From assembly GCF_041381155.1 (NCBI RefSeq), contig NC_091134.1, positions 38,151,338 to 38,215,337 of the forward strand: a DNA stretch of 64,000 bases, read 5' to 3'. The notes under the pieces are model-generated. The model searched no databases. It saw only the letters and a program-made list of their open reading frames with translations, and was not told where the DNA came from. The translations under genes and the position numbers were made by a program. Source of the stretch: Argopecten irradians. Lineage: Eukaryota > Mollusca > Bivalvia > Pectinida > Pectinidae. Every line of letters begins with the position of its first letter. Positions within the stretch are counted from its first letter, which is position 1. This document shows positions 13,601 through 25,274 of this stretch, piece after piece.

Positions 13601-16600
13601 AGAATTGCTTTACAGCGTTATAATAAATGCAGTTTGTCTCATTGCATTGGATATAAATTGATTTAAGGCAGTTCATGTGGCGACCGAAAAAGGTAAAAAT
13701 CACCATTTTCAGAGTGATCACAGAAGATTGATAGTCAAGGAGGGAAAACATAAGACAACCTGTGTTATGCAAATTAATATCTAATTTATTTTGAATAAAG
13801 TATGCCGAAGATGATGATTAGTGTATTATTAACAATAATCTTAATATGTTTTCTAAAAATATTAACAACTAATGTCATATTGTGGTATAAATTTAATGTT
13901 TTATTTATTCTTTTTATTTCAAGCATGTAGATGTCATAGAAAATAAACAAATACCAAGTATATGCATATTAAAGTAAAATTTACAAATCACAACACTAAT
14001 GTGTATTGTATATATGGAATGAAGATGATGATGGTAATTATTTGGATCAAAAATGTTTACAACATTAAATGTATTATATATATGGAATTTGAATATGATG
14101 ATAGTAATTATTTTCATATCAAAAACTATTACAGTATTAAGCTACCACAGTTGAAAATGATTTCTTTCATTTTGTTCACACATTTTTTCTCCTGGACTGG
14201 TTCCAATTGAAATGATACTTGCATGTAGACATTCTGTAAAACATAAGAAAACAATAAATGTATTAAACAGAGTAATTACCGAAAAGGCTAATATCATATA
14301 ATTAAACTTTTTTTTTTATAAATAACAATACCAGTTTAGAGTAAATATTATTGAAATTTATTTTCTGTTGTTCTTTAGTCCTCCTGTTCTTTGGAGTTTT
14401 ATCCTTCATAAATTGATTGTAATACAGCAGTTGTCATATAATGTATCTGATAATGTATACACAGAAGTATAAGTATATGCATATGCATGTGTGCATGGGC
14501 ACGGTGATAAGTTTATTTTGCCGAGTAAAAAGTTCAAAGAACTAGTATTGTTCATACTCAAAGATGTAATCGCACTAAAAACAGTGATCGTGTAGGCTTT
14601 TGTGTGATTGCATTTGTAAGGGGTGTATCTCCGAACGCCAACATTTTGGATTTAGCTGTAGGGTAGTTTGTTGTGACAGTAGTTATAGTCTTTTTCCTAA
14701 AGGCAGACCCAATGCCACAGGTAAATTTACCTGTAAAAGTTACCTGTGTTGATACTTATCTAAGTGTATATTGATTAATTTTCATTTCAATAAGTGTTCA
14801 TATTTAATATCAGATACATATATACATAATATATGTTTCTGTTAATATCTATGAAAATATAACGATAGAATCTATGAATGAAATGAAATTAAATTAAATT
14901 CACAATGATTTTATTTCAAGAATTTTAAAGATTTCCTTGATATATCAAAAATCTCTGGTATAAATCTCATTAGATTTTCAATAGATTGATATTAAAATCA
15001 AGCAAAATTCTTTGAAACTTATTTCACATGGAAGTAACTTTACCATTCAGTAATATCAAAGAAAAAATCCAAGCCTTTTGCCTGTTGAAAAATGATATAT
15101 TTCCACAAGGTCTTCCATATATGTCTGTTAAGTGACCTTATATACATATATAGTACATGTACATGTAACATCTGCGTTAATAACCTACCAAAGAGTAAGT
15201 GAATTTATGTCAAATATGATTTCCAAATTTTACTTGTACTTGACTGACCTTTTTAAGTTAACAAAACATACAATATATTTTGAAAGTTGCATTAGGATGC
15301 ATCATTTATCATAATTATATAATTTTCCTGCTTTCTTATCCTAAGATGGTATTTCTAGATCAGCGTGATGTTACATTATAATGTAAATGTACATGTACAT
15401 TTAATTTGTATATCATTATAGCAAAAAAGCACCCAACTGTTGTCCGTTAACAGCGCAGTAAAATTATATATTTTTGTGCATGTTAGAAATAACATATAAA
15501 TTTCTTTCCTATGGTTGAATTTCGGTCAAACATTGTTACTAGATACAAATTGGTATATGTACTATAATCTTTAAACAGAAAAAATTAGAAAACTGTTAAT
15601 TTGGTATTCTGAGCACTAAAAGTTTGCAACATTTTGAGAATTACAAGACCTTCAACATATGGACTTGAAATAATTTTGCCAGTATTGCAACATTAACATC
15701 TATAATGTGTATTAAAATGAATATGGTTAAGACCCTAAGTAACAGTCTTCAATCTCATTTCATTTAGTATTTTTACATTATTAAGTGACTTCTAAAAATA
15801 TTTTGTATCAAAAATACATATAGAGCATTAAAACCCAATGATATATATTATTACCAATGTTTATAAAACATCATAATGTGTGTTTGTGTCGGCTTCAATA
15901 GATTACCAACTTAAACTAAAATCAACAGGTCAAAATTTCCGACAATATTAATTTAAACTTTTGTGATATTGTTTTTCTCCACTCATTTTCTAACCAAATA
16001 CTTCACGGTGTACGTCTATGCGATAAGAGAAATCATGCGCAACTATGCACGGTCACAAGAAATGAAAGTTGGCTAAGAATGTAGCCCTACTGGAACTCCT
16101 ATGTCAAAACAGAATACTGTTACATTAGAATATACACTGATCAAGAAACCTGTTTTTCTGATAAAAATTGAGATATGATTTGTAAAAAAATATTTCACCT
16201 GGAACTCAAAATGCATCGTTCTTAATAATCCACATGTAGCTCCATATTAATTCTTAGCATATTAAAGCACTGATTATCTTTGATTGATAATTTACGTTGT
16301 ATATAATACAGAATATATTGAAGGAATTTTTATCCAAAACCCACCAATGTTACCTGTGATACTGATTGAAATACAGGTAAATCTCAAGTGACTTTACAGG
16401 TGAAAATAAAGACAGCTTATATGAAACAGTATATAATTGTCTTCCTATTGTTTCCTAAAACAACACCTACCTGTTGTTGATAAATATGTTGGCGTTAAGA
16501 GAACATCCCTTTGTAAGACTGTGCCAGGTGGTAGAGATTAGTTCCGCTCGAGTGATCACACAATGCAAGTGAGAATCGGGAGTATGTTTATGTAAGTTTT

Positions 16601-19600
16601 AATTACTAATCAGTAATCTCTGGTGATTGTTGATAAAATATAACTCAGGATAATTGCTAAACATTTAACCGTTTTCTCCACGTTTGTTGTAGATTGAAAC
16701 AGCTTTTTAAGTGCCGTTCTACGAAAGAATTATGAAAAAGAAATCGGCATTTTTATCGATCTACAAATGAAGTAGTCCAAAAAAATCTCACTTCGAGTTA
16801 TACGAACATTTTATGTGTGATTTTTGTCATTCGGACCAAAAATACTTCTTTAATTACGTAGTTTACTGAATACGTTATATATATTATCAGAACGTCAAGC
16901 TCCTGTAGGCCTACATGTGATGAAAGTGGCTAAAATGTTTTTAGTGACAACCTCTATAGTGCTTTAATATGTATATATAATCTGATAATGTATACATGTG
17001 CTTATAAAATTATCGATATTTATGGATGTGGTAAATATTCATACCTTATTAACTGCCGTAAGTTGGAAGATTACGCCAGCTTGGACATTTAGAAAATGTT
17101 CATCGTCTCTCACGCGCTATGTGATCAGTTTACAAAAGTTTATCCTAAATTTTCTTAGAGTTGTCTTTCTTCCATTGTGGATACACGTACATGTGGCATA
17201 ACGCAGCCGTGATAAACAAATCTCCATTTCGTCCTGAGATTTATTTGCTCCGAACTAATATGATTCAAATTACAAAAATCATTATTGTAAAAATTTTGAT
17301 GTTTGAGGTGAAACATTGATTTCATTTTTACCGTTGCGGGATAATTGTCACTAGTAGGGACAAAACGCGTGGGGCGAAGCGAAGCATTTTCGGGACGAAA
17401 CGTCTTCATGCATTGTTAACAACATTTTCGGGACGGAAAGTCTAGATACATTGTAAACAATTCAAGTGAAAATTTTCCAACCTAAGATCATTTGGATAGT
17501 GTATATGGTAAGGATATGAAAGCAGTTATCTACTTCTCCTATTTCAACATTACAGATACGCTTATTTCAGTAACTTTCATATTCAAAATTTGCTATTTAA
17601 AATTCCCGGTAAAATCAAAGTTGTTGAATACACTGCCGTTAGGAGCGCTAGTATCTGCGAGCAAGTTCTAAGCCAATCATATTGAGGAAATTGACTGAAA
17701 GAGAATTTTGCAACCACGATCACAATGGCGAGGTGATCCTCGCCAAAAAAGGTTCCTTGCAGTTAATCAATTAACGTGATATCACTATATTAATAATATC
17801 ACTTCTGTAAGCAAATTCCGTTTTAAATTTTGTGTGTTGAGAAAGAAATACTCCTTTACCCTACAGGCTTATAGAACCCCTCTCTTATATCATTCAAGTT
17901 TGGATGGAGAAGTTGGGACACTTCCTATGATTTTTGTGTAAATAATAGTTTTTCGCTACCTTTTATTTTCCTCTAGGTCTCGTATATTATCCATCACATA
18001 TGTCATTAGTGGGCCTGTGGATAGTCTTGTTATCAAATCACGCTCCGCTCTACAAAACAGATAAACATTAGAGCTATATGTATGAGGTGTCTTTTAGCTG
18101 AAATGAGTAATCACCAGGCAGAATGTACATGTAGGCATGCCTCATGCTTCCACAAGCATATGTACGTATTCGATATCGAATTAAGCAAATATCAAAGCAT
18201 ACACCATGCAAAATGCAAAGTCATGTATTGTAGCAGAATAATTAGATTGACCTTTGATTACTCTATTTACCTACTAATTACAGTAATTATAAATTGAAGT
18301 TCTTTTCAAGGTTGTGCAAACATGTGATATAGATAGACTTACTTGTGCTGCCCACAAAATGTAGCATACATCATTCTACTAGCCATTAGTTCTATCATGT
18401 CCCAGAGAGGTAGTGCATAGGACGGCACTGGTAATCCATGAGCCTGGTAACAAAGGGAGATAATCAACATCAATTACATAGACAAAAAGCAATAGCATGT
18501 CCCAGAGGTAGGGCATAGGATGGAACTGGTAATCCATAAGCCTGGTAAAAACGGGGAGATAATTATCATCAATTACATAGACAAATGGCACTATCATGTC
18601 CCACAGAGGTAGTGCATAGGATGGCACAGGTAATCCATGAGCCTGGTATCAAGAGGAGATAATTATCATTACATAATTACATAGAATACAGGGCACTATC
18701 ATGTCCCACAGCGGTAGGGAATAGGACGGCACTGGTAATCCATGAGCCTGGTAAAAAGGGAAGATAATTATCATCAATTACATAGAAAATGGCACTATCA
18801 TGTAGGGCATAGGATGGAACTGGTAATCAATGAGCCTGGTAAAAAGGGGAGATAATTATCATCAATAACATGGAAAAATGGCAAAATCATGTCCAAGAGA
18901 GGTAGGGCATAGGATGGCACTGACCATGACTCAAGCCGAATGGCAAGAGGAGACAATGTCTGTCATATTAACCTATTCATACAAAGAAATTGAATGCAAT
19001 TTCCAGAGGATTTGAATTCCATTTGTATAAAACAGGTATTTGTACTGTCTGAGTTTGTATTAAGAGGGTTGGACTGTATTCAAATACCCCTGATCCATAT
19101 CTTACCTTGCGTGCCACTAAATCAATCACGAATACCAACAAAATTTAATCCCACGTAATCTTTGAAATTTACACCTGGAAGAGATAAAATAATATTTCAA
19201 ACTACCAGCCCTATAGCACCAAAATGAAAGGTTTATAAGTGTGCTTCCATGTAAAGTATCAAATAAAATGTCTAGCACATTATCTCTAGTTGCTACGAAA
19301 TTGTGATTATACAAACAACAAATTATATCTTATATATTTTTTTTGGTATATATATATATATCAAAGCATTGTAAGTATACTTGTTGTACCTGAAATTATG
19401 AAAAATGAAAATCATGCTCGAATATCTAATTAATTTCTTTTGCAAATGGAGTTATGGCTTATTTTGTGCAATACTTTATTGAAAGGCTAGTACAAACTTG
19501 ATTCTATTCAGCTTCCAAACATTTTTTTCAATTTTCAAACAACCTGGGCAGTTGTTGTCAAATTAAATGAAAAAATAAATGTTTTTCTTATTATCTGATG

Positions 19601-19894
19601 TTTTTGAAAAATGATCAATAGCTCTATGGTTACTTTGTCAGTCCAAGTTTGGTCCAGTTAGGTGACTCCCCTTCTATTTTTTCCAATATTTAAGCGCCCC
19701 GGGCGATTATTGGGTTAATTACGGTAATAACTCACCAAATGCTTCCTCTAGTTTGTGTCTAGATGGCAGGTATTCAGGTTTGTCGGCGATGTGGAACAGT
19801 ACAGAGTGGTTGTTCTGTTGTAATACATGACAGCGTTGTATATTAGGGAAGAGAACCTCAGTTTTGGTGTCAGCAACATACACTTTCACTGGAG
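10535..19894 (-). CDS. ACP6: Lysophosphatidic acid phosphatase type 6-like gene, 3' part
   Basis: Five minus-strand exons (19736-19894, 19106-19174, 18343-18443, 11225-11396, 10535-10696) match in order the C-terminal half of vertebrate ACP6, a branch-2 histidine phosphatase that converts lysophosphatidic acid to monoacylglycerol, mainly mitochondrial in mammals. The catalytic His-Asp motif is present as THDST, followed by WPPYSVDL and RGCDSTLCSLDQF, which correspond to human WPPFAVDL and RGCPDGLCPLDMF. The exons with the N-terminal RHGxRxP motif were not found; they may lie among the repeats upstream. One exon between 18343 and 11396 is also unlocated, because the reading phases do not meet. 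The 69-nt exon carries one base too many, and the stop codon lies in satellite DNA. The gene may be intact with local assembly errors, or decaying. Confidence 0.85.
10697..11224. other. ACP6-like intron
   Basis: AT-rich intron between the last two exons, with GT/AG ends (gtgaga at the 5' side, ttttttcag at the 3' side, minus strand). Nothing else is recognisable in it. Confidence 0.7.
11225..11396 (-). CDS. ACP6: ACP6-like catalytic exon (HD motif)
   Basis: The exon lies between acceptor gataacag|A and donor AAG|gtgaga and gives 57 full codons after one completing base. It encodes DAKKLFLFATHDSTIVG, a hydrophobic helix, then DEQWPPYSVDLRVELY and FIQVLYMGK. HD of THDST is the second catalytic motif of histidine acid phosphatases; the matching human ACP6 segment reads RKLYLYAAHDVTFIPLL. 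This is the best conserved part of the gene. Confidence 0.9.
11397..12353. other. ACP6-like intron, unique part
   Basis: AT-rich intron sequence without recognisable coding or repeat structure. The expected exon between 18343 and 11396 was sought here and not found. Confidence 0.55.
12354..12821. mobile_element. Inverted-repeat element with internal 160-bp duplication
   Basis: The ends are inverted: AGCTCGCCTATTCAGAAG at 12354 and its near-inverse finishing at 12821 in 'ggcgagct', followed by aaaaa. The right end holds a GC-rich run of 'gacgcc' repeats (about 12745-12780), unlike the rest. The interior is a direct duplication of about 160 bp (about 12410-12568 and 12569-12733). A related, degraded terminus with 'agctcgctactcggagc' starts near 21131. 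It has no ORF. Confidence 0.7.
12841..13775 (-). mobile_element. LINE reverse transcriptase relic
   Basis: Minus-strand fragments run in the order of a non-LTR reverse transcriptase. First comes a finger/palm stretch ending near FLFSIYLDDLESYL (about 13500-13775, in more than one frame). Next is the catalytic box LYGDDTVLQQ (about 13375-13405, a YADD variant). Last are TIKSVSTIFKKQRN, LLYSSEVWGFEN and MVYGELTRYPIDI (12841-13165). The last block is typical of mollusc jockey/CR1-type elements. Frameshifts and stops break it, and no 5' part or endonuclease is seen. Confidence 0.8.
13776..18342. other. Long ACP6-like intron, gene-free
   Basis: Long AT-rich stretch with no accepted exon. It contains the 16-nt palindrome CAGGTAAATTTACCTG at 14718-14733. 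A related cluster of caggta/tacctg motifs lies at about 16349-16403. A perfect small hairpin, tggcgagg-tgat-cctcgcca, lies near 17733-17752. A mildly repeated segment with 'acattttcgggacg' lies at 17384-17450. Confidence 0.5.
18343..18443 (-). CDS. ACP6: ACP6-like exon whose start is tandemly amplified
   Basis: The acceptor is tttgttaccag|GCT (exon start 18443) and the donor CACAA|gtaagt (exon end 18343), 101 nt. It encodes AHGLPVPSYALPLWDMIELM and then ASRMMYATFCGQH, matching the human ACP6 segment [20 protein letters not shown]. The acceptor and the first half of this exon are repeated five more times upstream at 18445-18940. Confidence 0.8.
18384..18940. repeat. Minisatellite of about 100 bp made from a splice acceptor and exon start
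   Basis: Six copies of 'catgtcccagagaggtag' / 'tgcataggatggcactgg' / 'taatccatgagcctggta' plus intronic 'ggagataattatcatcaatt'. The acceptor positions (minus strand) are at 18443, 18541, 18642, 18747 and 18835, with spacings of 98, 101, 105 and 88 bp. A sixth, degraded copy lies near 18885-18940. Each well-kept copy preserves the polypyrimidine tract and the AG before GCTCATGG. Only the most downstream copy continues into a complete exon with a donor. Confidence 0.88.
19106..19174 (-). CDS. ACP6: ACP6-like exon with one extra base
   Basis: The acceptor ctcttccag|GTG and donor GCAAG|gtaaga give 69 nt. After the G left over from the 19736 exon it reads GVNFKDYVGLNFVGIRD and then TGA. If one T of 'gtgattgatttag' (about 19122-19127) is discounted, the frame continues as DLVARK and meets the next exon at AHGLPVP in the correct phase; 68 nt would be needed for that. 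It is a real frameshift or a single-base sequencing or assembly error. Confidence 0.65.
19736..19894 (-). CDS. ACP6: ACP6-like exon, most upstream one found
   Basis: The exon runs from acceptor ctattacag|CT to donor TTTG|gtgagt, 159 nt. It encodes PVKVYVADTKTEVLFPNIQR, CHVLQQNNHSVLF and ADKPEYLPSRHKLEEAFG. The corresponding human ACP6 stretch is [20 protein letters not shown]. No upstream exon was identified between here and 36 kb. Confidence 0.8.
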
Positions 19895-22190
19895 CTGTAA
19901 TAGAACAATTTCAGGGCTGCGGCATACATTGACTATAGCTAGTATGTATTTGCATATAACAGAGTTATCTGCTCTTACAGGTATGTATTGTTTGTTGACG
20001 TAATGTAGCCACAAATTAGGAAACTGTGTTAAATGAAAATTTTCACAAAAACTTCATTTTCCAATGAAAACCGTAAAGTTGTGAAATCATGCGGGTGTAA
20101 CATTTAATGGTTTACTGCTCTGAACTTACATGCAGATGTTTATTTTCGTAAATCACCATTTTAACTTTAAAAACATCATTACACATTACAGGTAAAACCA
20201 TGATTTTTGAAGAAATTACATTGCAAGGCATAACATTTTGCAAATTTAGATAAATGTGCGGAATTAAAAACCTCCACAAACATATGCCATTATACACAGG
20301 GGGCCAACTCAATGAAAATGGATGTTGTCATACATTTTTTGTATTTGGTGGATGGACTGATGAGTATATATGACAGTCATGTGATTTTTTTCATAAAATA
20401 CGAGATTTGAAAAATTATTAAAAAATCGGGATATTTACTATAAAACAGAGAAAGGGACGACAGTCGCCATATTGGAAGTTTTACCCCCACCTCGATTTAA
20501 GTTATTTTTTTCACAATAGTATACCTTTTTTTCTAGAGTCATAGTCATGCATCAGTCCTCCGATATTCCATTATCACACACTTACCATGCAAATCCATAT
20601 ACACTATTAGACCAGTCAATCTAGCCATAAAAATAGCTGAACCTCAAACTAATTGCAACAGAAGCAACTATGCATTTTTCTTACTCCCTGATATGTAGTA
20701 AATGATGTATTAAAATTCCCAAATAATCCCAAAAGGGGAAAATTGAAAAATATCAGCTTTTCTAAGACCTATATAGCCTCGCAGATAAGCACTGTAGATT
20801 AAGGGGGTAGGGTAATAAAATTATTCTTTCTTGGAAAGTATTTATATGTACACAGTATATACTTGCAATATTACAATAAAGATAGATTAAACTTTGTTAT
20901 GATATTTGTTTCTGTAAAAATCATTCTATTATGAAGGTCAAATAAAGGTCAAAACTGACGAATTGGTGAAAAAATGATGAAAAACCAGCAGTGTTTTCAG
21001 ATTTACTCTCTTGTAGGTTTATAATGCATTATATCACTTATACCATTTTCATCTTTGCACAAAGTTAAAATAAATTAATACAAACTACAAAATATAACCA
21101 TGGCAACTATATAATGTCCCATTACATTGTTAGCTCGCTACTCGGAGCTTACGGAATCACTTTGGTGTCAGTGTCGGCGCCGGTGTTAGAAATCCCATGC
21201 TAAGGTTTTGGTTGTGTGTTGTAATATATACTGCTATTCTTAACAACTGACATTGATTTCTACAAAATACTTGGATAAAAATTGTCGTGATAAGTATGGA
21301 CAAGCAATTAAAGAATGAACATGCTGGATTTGGAGAATTTCAAGAGGCCCAATTGGCTGAAGTAGGCAGGTTAAGGTTTTGGTGCAAGTGTTGAAATACT
21401 GTCATATGTCAGAACTGACATTTATTTCTGCAATTTTGGTTTATAATTGTGGTATATGGACAATGACTTAAAGGGGGAAATGCTGGATTTTGATAATTTC
21501 AAAAGGCTTAATGGACCAAAAAGTTAAATTACATAATGACATTGCTATATTTTATACTTTGGCCAAAGGGATTTCTTTGATGAAGGTAGTCTAATACCAA
21601 GGTTGTATCTTTCCCAGCCTTTCACACATGGACTTCGAACATTCTTTGTGTTGGTCATTGGTTATATAATTGACCTCAGTGGCGTGATAACTAAAATCAC
21701 ATAAAAATGAACATCAACTACAGAATATCTATTTATTAATTACCATATTCACCGTAATTAGCGCCCAGGGCACTTACAAATTATAACAAAGATTAAAGGG
21801 GGCGCTTATTAGGTAAACGTAACGAAAATTTAAGTTGTGGACAAAAAACCTCTAACAAAAGTCAGACATATTTTTACTCTTTCCACACTCATGGCACATT
21901 TATCTGTCACAGTAAACATACATATGCCTTCTTTCCTTTGATTACGCATTAGTACGTAATGATTCACATGTGGAAGACTCACAAGTTCATGTAATATGGA
22001 ATACGATGCCTGTAAGCATCACACAGTTGTAAAACATCGTTAAATTCATTGGATGACGGGGGCATTTATATAACTTCAGCATTAAGGGAGTGGGACGACT
22101 GGTTCACCCGTCAGTATAATGTCTTCGGCGGCATGCTTCAGTGATATAGCACTATAAAAAGGCCAAGACATCCACTATACACGAATATAC
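19895..22190. other. Gene-free repeat-rich DNA
   Basis: No exon recognised. It includes a degraded terminus related to the 12354 element (from about 21131, with 'gtgtcggcgccgg'). A short piece of a 'gcgcccaggg ... gcgcttattaggtaa' repeat lies near 21755-21815, with a relative near 19691-19725. The rest is AT-rich. Confidence 0.5.
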
Positions 22191-22194
22191 CACA

Positions 22195-22340
22195 GTCTCC
22201 CAAAGCACGCACCACGCACTTCATACAGACAACACACAGCATACATGGGAGGTCATCCTTACATGATCTTAGCTGTTGATAGGACGTTAATTTAATCAAA
22301 CAAACAAGCAAGCAAACAAACAAACAGACAAACAAATCAA
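22195..22340 (+). mobile_element. SINE-type repeat with CAAA tail
   Basis: Ends with 'gctgttgataggacgttaa' followed by a caaacaaacaagc tail (22297-22336). The same family core 'catgggaggtcatccttaca' appears inverted at 27428-27515 and 32020-32095. The tail is shared with the tRNA-headed SINE at 59296. A 76-codon minus-strand ORF across it is only the simple-sequence tail. Confidence 0.65.
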
Positions 22341-22830
22341 TTCCTCCAGAAGAGGGGAGGGGCGCCAATTACGTCGAATACAGTATGTATATAAAGAACT
22401 AAAATGATTAAGAAGCGGAACCAATATATGACGTCAAATTGTTTAAAATGTAATTAGCGGAGTGATGTGACAGTATTGTCCTTGTACCAGTAGCTTACCT
22501 ACAAATAATACAGCCTCATGTATATTATGGTTTGTGTCATGGGGATTGGTTGTGGTCTACAACATTATGTTGACGTTGTATAAAGTGATATTCTAAAAAC
22601 TAAGAACGGTTTATTGCTACACTGTTGTTTGGAGTAATTAGAACATAAACGATTTGCGAGATCTGCGTCGGCCATCTAACATCCAGGAATATAATCAATC
22701 ATTAGGAACAGGGAAAAACTTGAAAACATATTTTTTATTTCCAATGATTTGGTATAAGTTTCACGATGTGTCTGATAATTGATCTATTAAAATAAATCAA
22801 TAAATGCGTTAAGGAAAAAAACCCACTTTA

Positions 22831-23086
22831 AACTAGATTTGATCGCGATCAAAACACGGGATTTCCACCTATGTAATGATATAAGTAATGCTAGTGAACA
22901 GACGATCTTTAAGTCGAATTAATTAAATCTGTTTTTCAGTTGGACCAGACTACTTTCGTAAGAAACGCTTTCTGATTAATATTGAGTGAGATCGTCCGTT
23001 CGTTCAAGCAATCGTCTGTTCGCTAACATTACTTATATCATTACATAGGTGGAAATCCCGTGTTTTGATCGCGATCAAATCTAGTT
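22831..23086. repeat. Foldback unit with 76-bp arms
   Basis: The left arm 22831-22906 and right arm 23011-23086 are inverted copies with two mismatches, enclosing 104 bp. Each arm contains the 16-nt palindrome TTTGATCGCGATCAAA and 'ggtggaaatcccgtg'. The right-arm type recurs at 23868-23944 and in part at 31980-32017, where it forms the edge of longer repeats. Confidence 0.85.
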
Positions 23087-24460
23087 ATTCTTTTTTTTCA
23101 GAGATTATGTCTAGGTCAAGAGTTCGCTAGAGGGTCAAATGAGGTCAAACAAAGGTCAAAAATGAACTTTACCATAGAAATGTTTTGAAGAGCGCTCATG
23201 AAAGAACATGCTCTTAAGCACATAAAATGACCAATTTCAAGGCCATATTATTCAAAATGGCGGAGATATTGGACATCAAAAATCGAAATTTATATTTTTT
23301 TATTTTTGACTTTTTGTAAAAGAAGACCTTCGCATATATTCTGTAAAGGGTTTCAATTTCAAAGACAAAGCTTTAAAAATGACGGAAATATAGCCTTGCA
23401 AATATGGCGTTTCGTTCATTTTTTAACCTAAATTTTACCGAAATTTATGAAATTTCCAAGAGAAAAGTTTTGAATTGGATGTGAGAGAGCATGCTCTCAG
23501 ACACATAAAATGACCAATTTCAAGGTCATATCATTCAAAATGGCGGGGATAAAGGACATCAAAAATCGGAATTTAGTTTATATTGGTCTTTGCGGCAGGC
23601 GTTTCAGCGCCTTTAAACCTGTATGTACAGTGTTGATTTTTCATACCTATGTTGTATGAACTTTTGTCTTCAAAAGTTATGGATTTTAAAGGGGCTATAT
23701 AGCAAAATGGCGGAAATATAGCTCTCCAAATATGGCAATTTGTCCCGTTTCCTTATTTTTTCCGTACTTAGTGAGCTCGTACGTAGGGCCTTTATCATTT
23801 AGTGAAGGGTGTTGATTTTTTGTAAATGTAGACATTGACATAGTGTCATGATTTTTATGTTCTAAAGCAATCGTCTGTTCGCTAACATTACTTATATCAT
23901 TACATAGGTGGAAACCCAGTGTTTTGATCGAGATCAAATCGAGTTATTATTCCTTTTTTTTTCTTATTTCCACAAATCTTGTTAGCAGGATGTCTCACGA
24001 ACGACACACAGTACGACGCTCAACTTTTGACACATTATGTAGGTACATTAGATCTTGAAACGTACATTCGATTTTTCACAAAAAAATGTTCAAGGTCAAG
24101 GCCACAGACGTAAAAAACTACTTTTTTTCGACCAAATTTTAAACGTTCCTTTCTTCATAACCGTACGCTGTACGTTGTCCCCGTTTTGGCATTAAGGTAG
24201 ATCGTGACAAAGCGCGATTTTTGTTCATCACATGTTATCAGAGATTATGTCAAGGTCAAGAGCTCGCTACGGGTACAAACAAATGCCAAAAGCGAAAATT
24301 GCCACAGAAAAGTTTTGAAAGATAGATTTGAAAGGCCATGCTCTCAGAAATATATAATGAAAAGTTTCAAGTTCATCGGAACCAAAATGGCGGAGATATA
24401 GACCTTAGAAAACTGCGATTTTGCCATTTTCCCGCCAAAAATGCACAAGATTTCAGCGCC
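23087..24460 (-). repeat. Inverted, diverged copies of the 505-bp core repeat family
   Basis: Read on the minus strand this matches the element at 31983-34690, sharing 'tatctccgccattttgaa', 'gaccttgaaattggtcattt' and 'ctagcgaactc'. It contains an internal family terminus at 23868-23944 followed by a T-rich tract and a second body. It has no coding capacity, and several TCAAGGTCA and AAATGGCGG motifs occur in it. Confidence 0.75.
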
Positions 24461-25274
24461 TTTAATACTTAACATACATGCTTGAATTTTGCATAGACAT
24501 AGCATGGACAGATATCTTTAACAGTTTTACGCCAAAACTTTGTGACTCTGTTACGTCATCAAACTCGATTATACAGATTTCATATTTCAAACACCTATGG
24601 CATACATGTGTGCCTGCATGAATTAAGATTAAAATTAAAATTATAGTCAAGGTCATACAAGTCACATATGCTACGTCAGTACAATTGTTGTAGAACATCT
24701 TTACATCAAAGACCGATTGCCGTATGTCACAATAAGTTTTTATTGTATGACGTAAATCACTCTTGAAGGTCACGGTAGTAAAATGTTGAATTATATGCTA
24801 AAATATTATTTTACATTAACACAATTCCTTTGAAACATCAGCTGAGCTCATGTATGGTATAAATGTATACGCTTACAATCGAATTACGTTGACATGAATT
24901 CAAGGTCACAATGGTCAAATCTTGCCCCAAGAGCACAACATAGTTCAAGTTATATGTGTCGTAAGTTTCATACTACTGAAACAAGAAGATCTTTTAATAT
25001 GTTATTCACCGCCAAAAGTTACCAACATTTTGAGAATTGCAATATTTGCAATGCAAAGAGTTTAATTTTACAAAGTCAAATAAGTGTTCAAAATCTATTT
25101 TTGCGGTATATTTACTGCCTACAAGTGAGTATATTTACTGCCTACAAGTGATGATATTTTCCACTTCAGTGCAGAAGAATAAATACACACGGTCCGACCA
25201 TGAAGCTAAGTTGTGGTCTGCTATTTTATTTTACATTTTTACAATGGTATCAGTAATTATAAAGTGACCTTTTC
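24461..25274. other. Gene-free DNA
   Basis: ORFs of 76-103 codons on both strands lack any recognisable domain and overlap 'tcaaggtcat' repeat pieces. A short direct repeat, 'tatttactgcctacaagtga', occurs at 25108-25128 and 25132-25152. Nothing else was identified. Confidence 0.45.

Noticed and set aside
14140-14234. Possible missing ACP6-like exon after acceptor 'gttttacag'
   Set aside because: One frame reads SIGTSPGEKMCEQ, but it does not align convincingly with the expected helix and has no good donor.
18379-18627. 82-codon minus-strand ORF
   Set aside because: It is read-through of the amplified exon-start repeats and intron, not a separate gene.
22138-22368. 76-codon minus-strand ORF with V/C/L/F run
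   Set aside because: Translation of the CAAA-type SINE tail.
24462-24773. 103-codon minus-strand ORF
   Set aside because: No family pattern; overlaps degraded repeat sequence.
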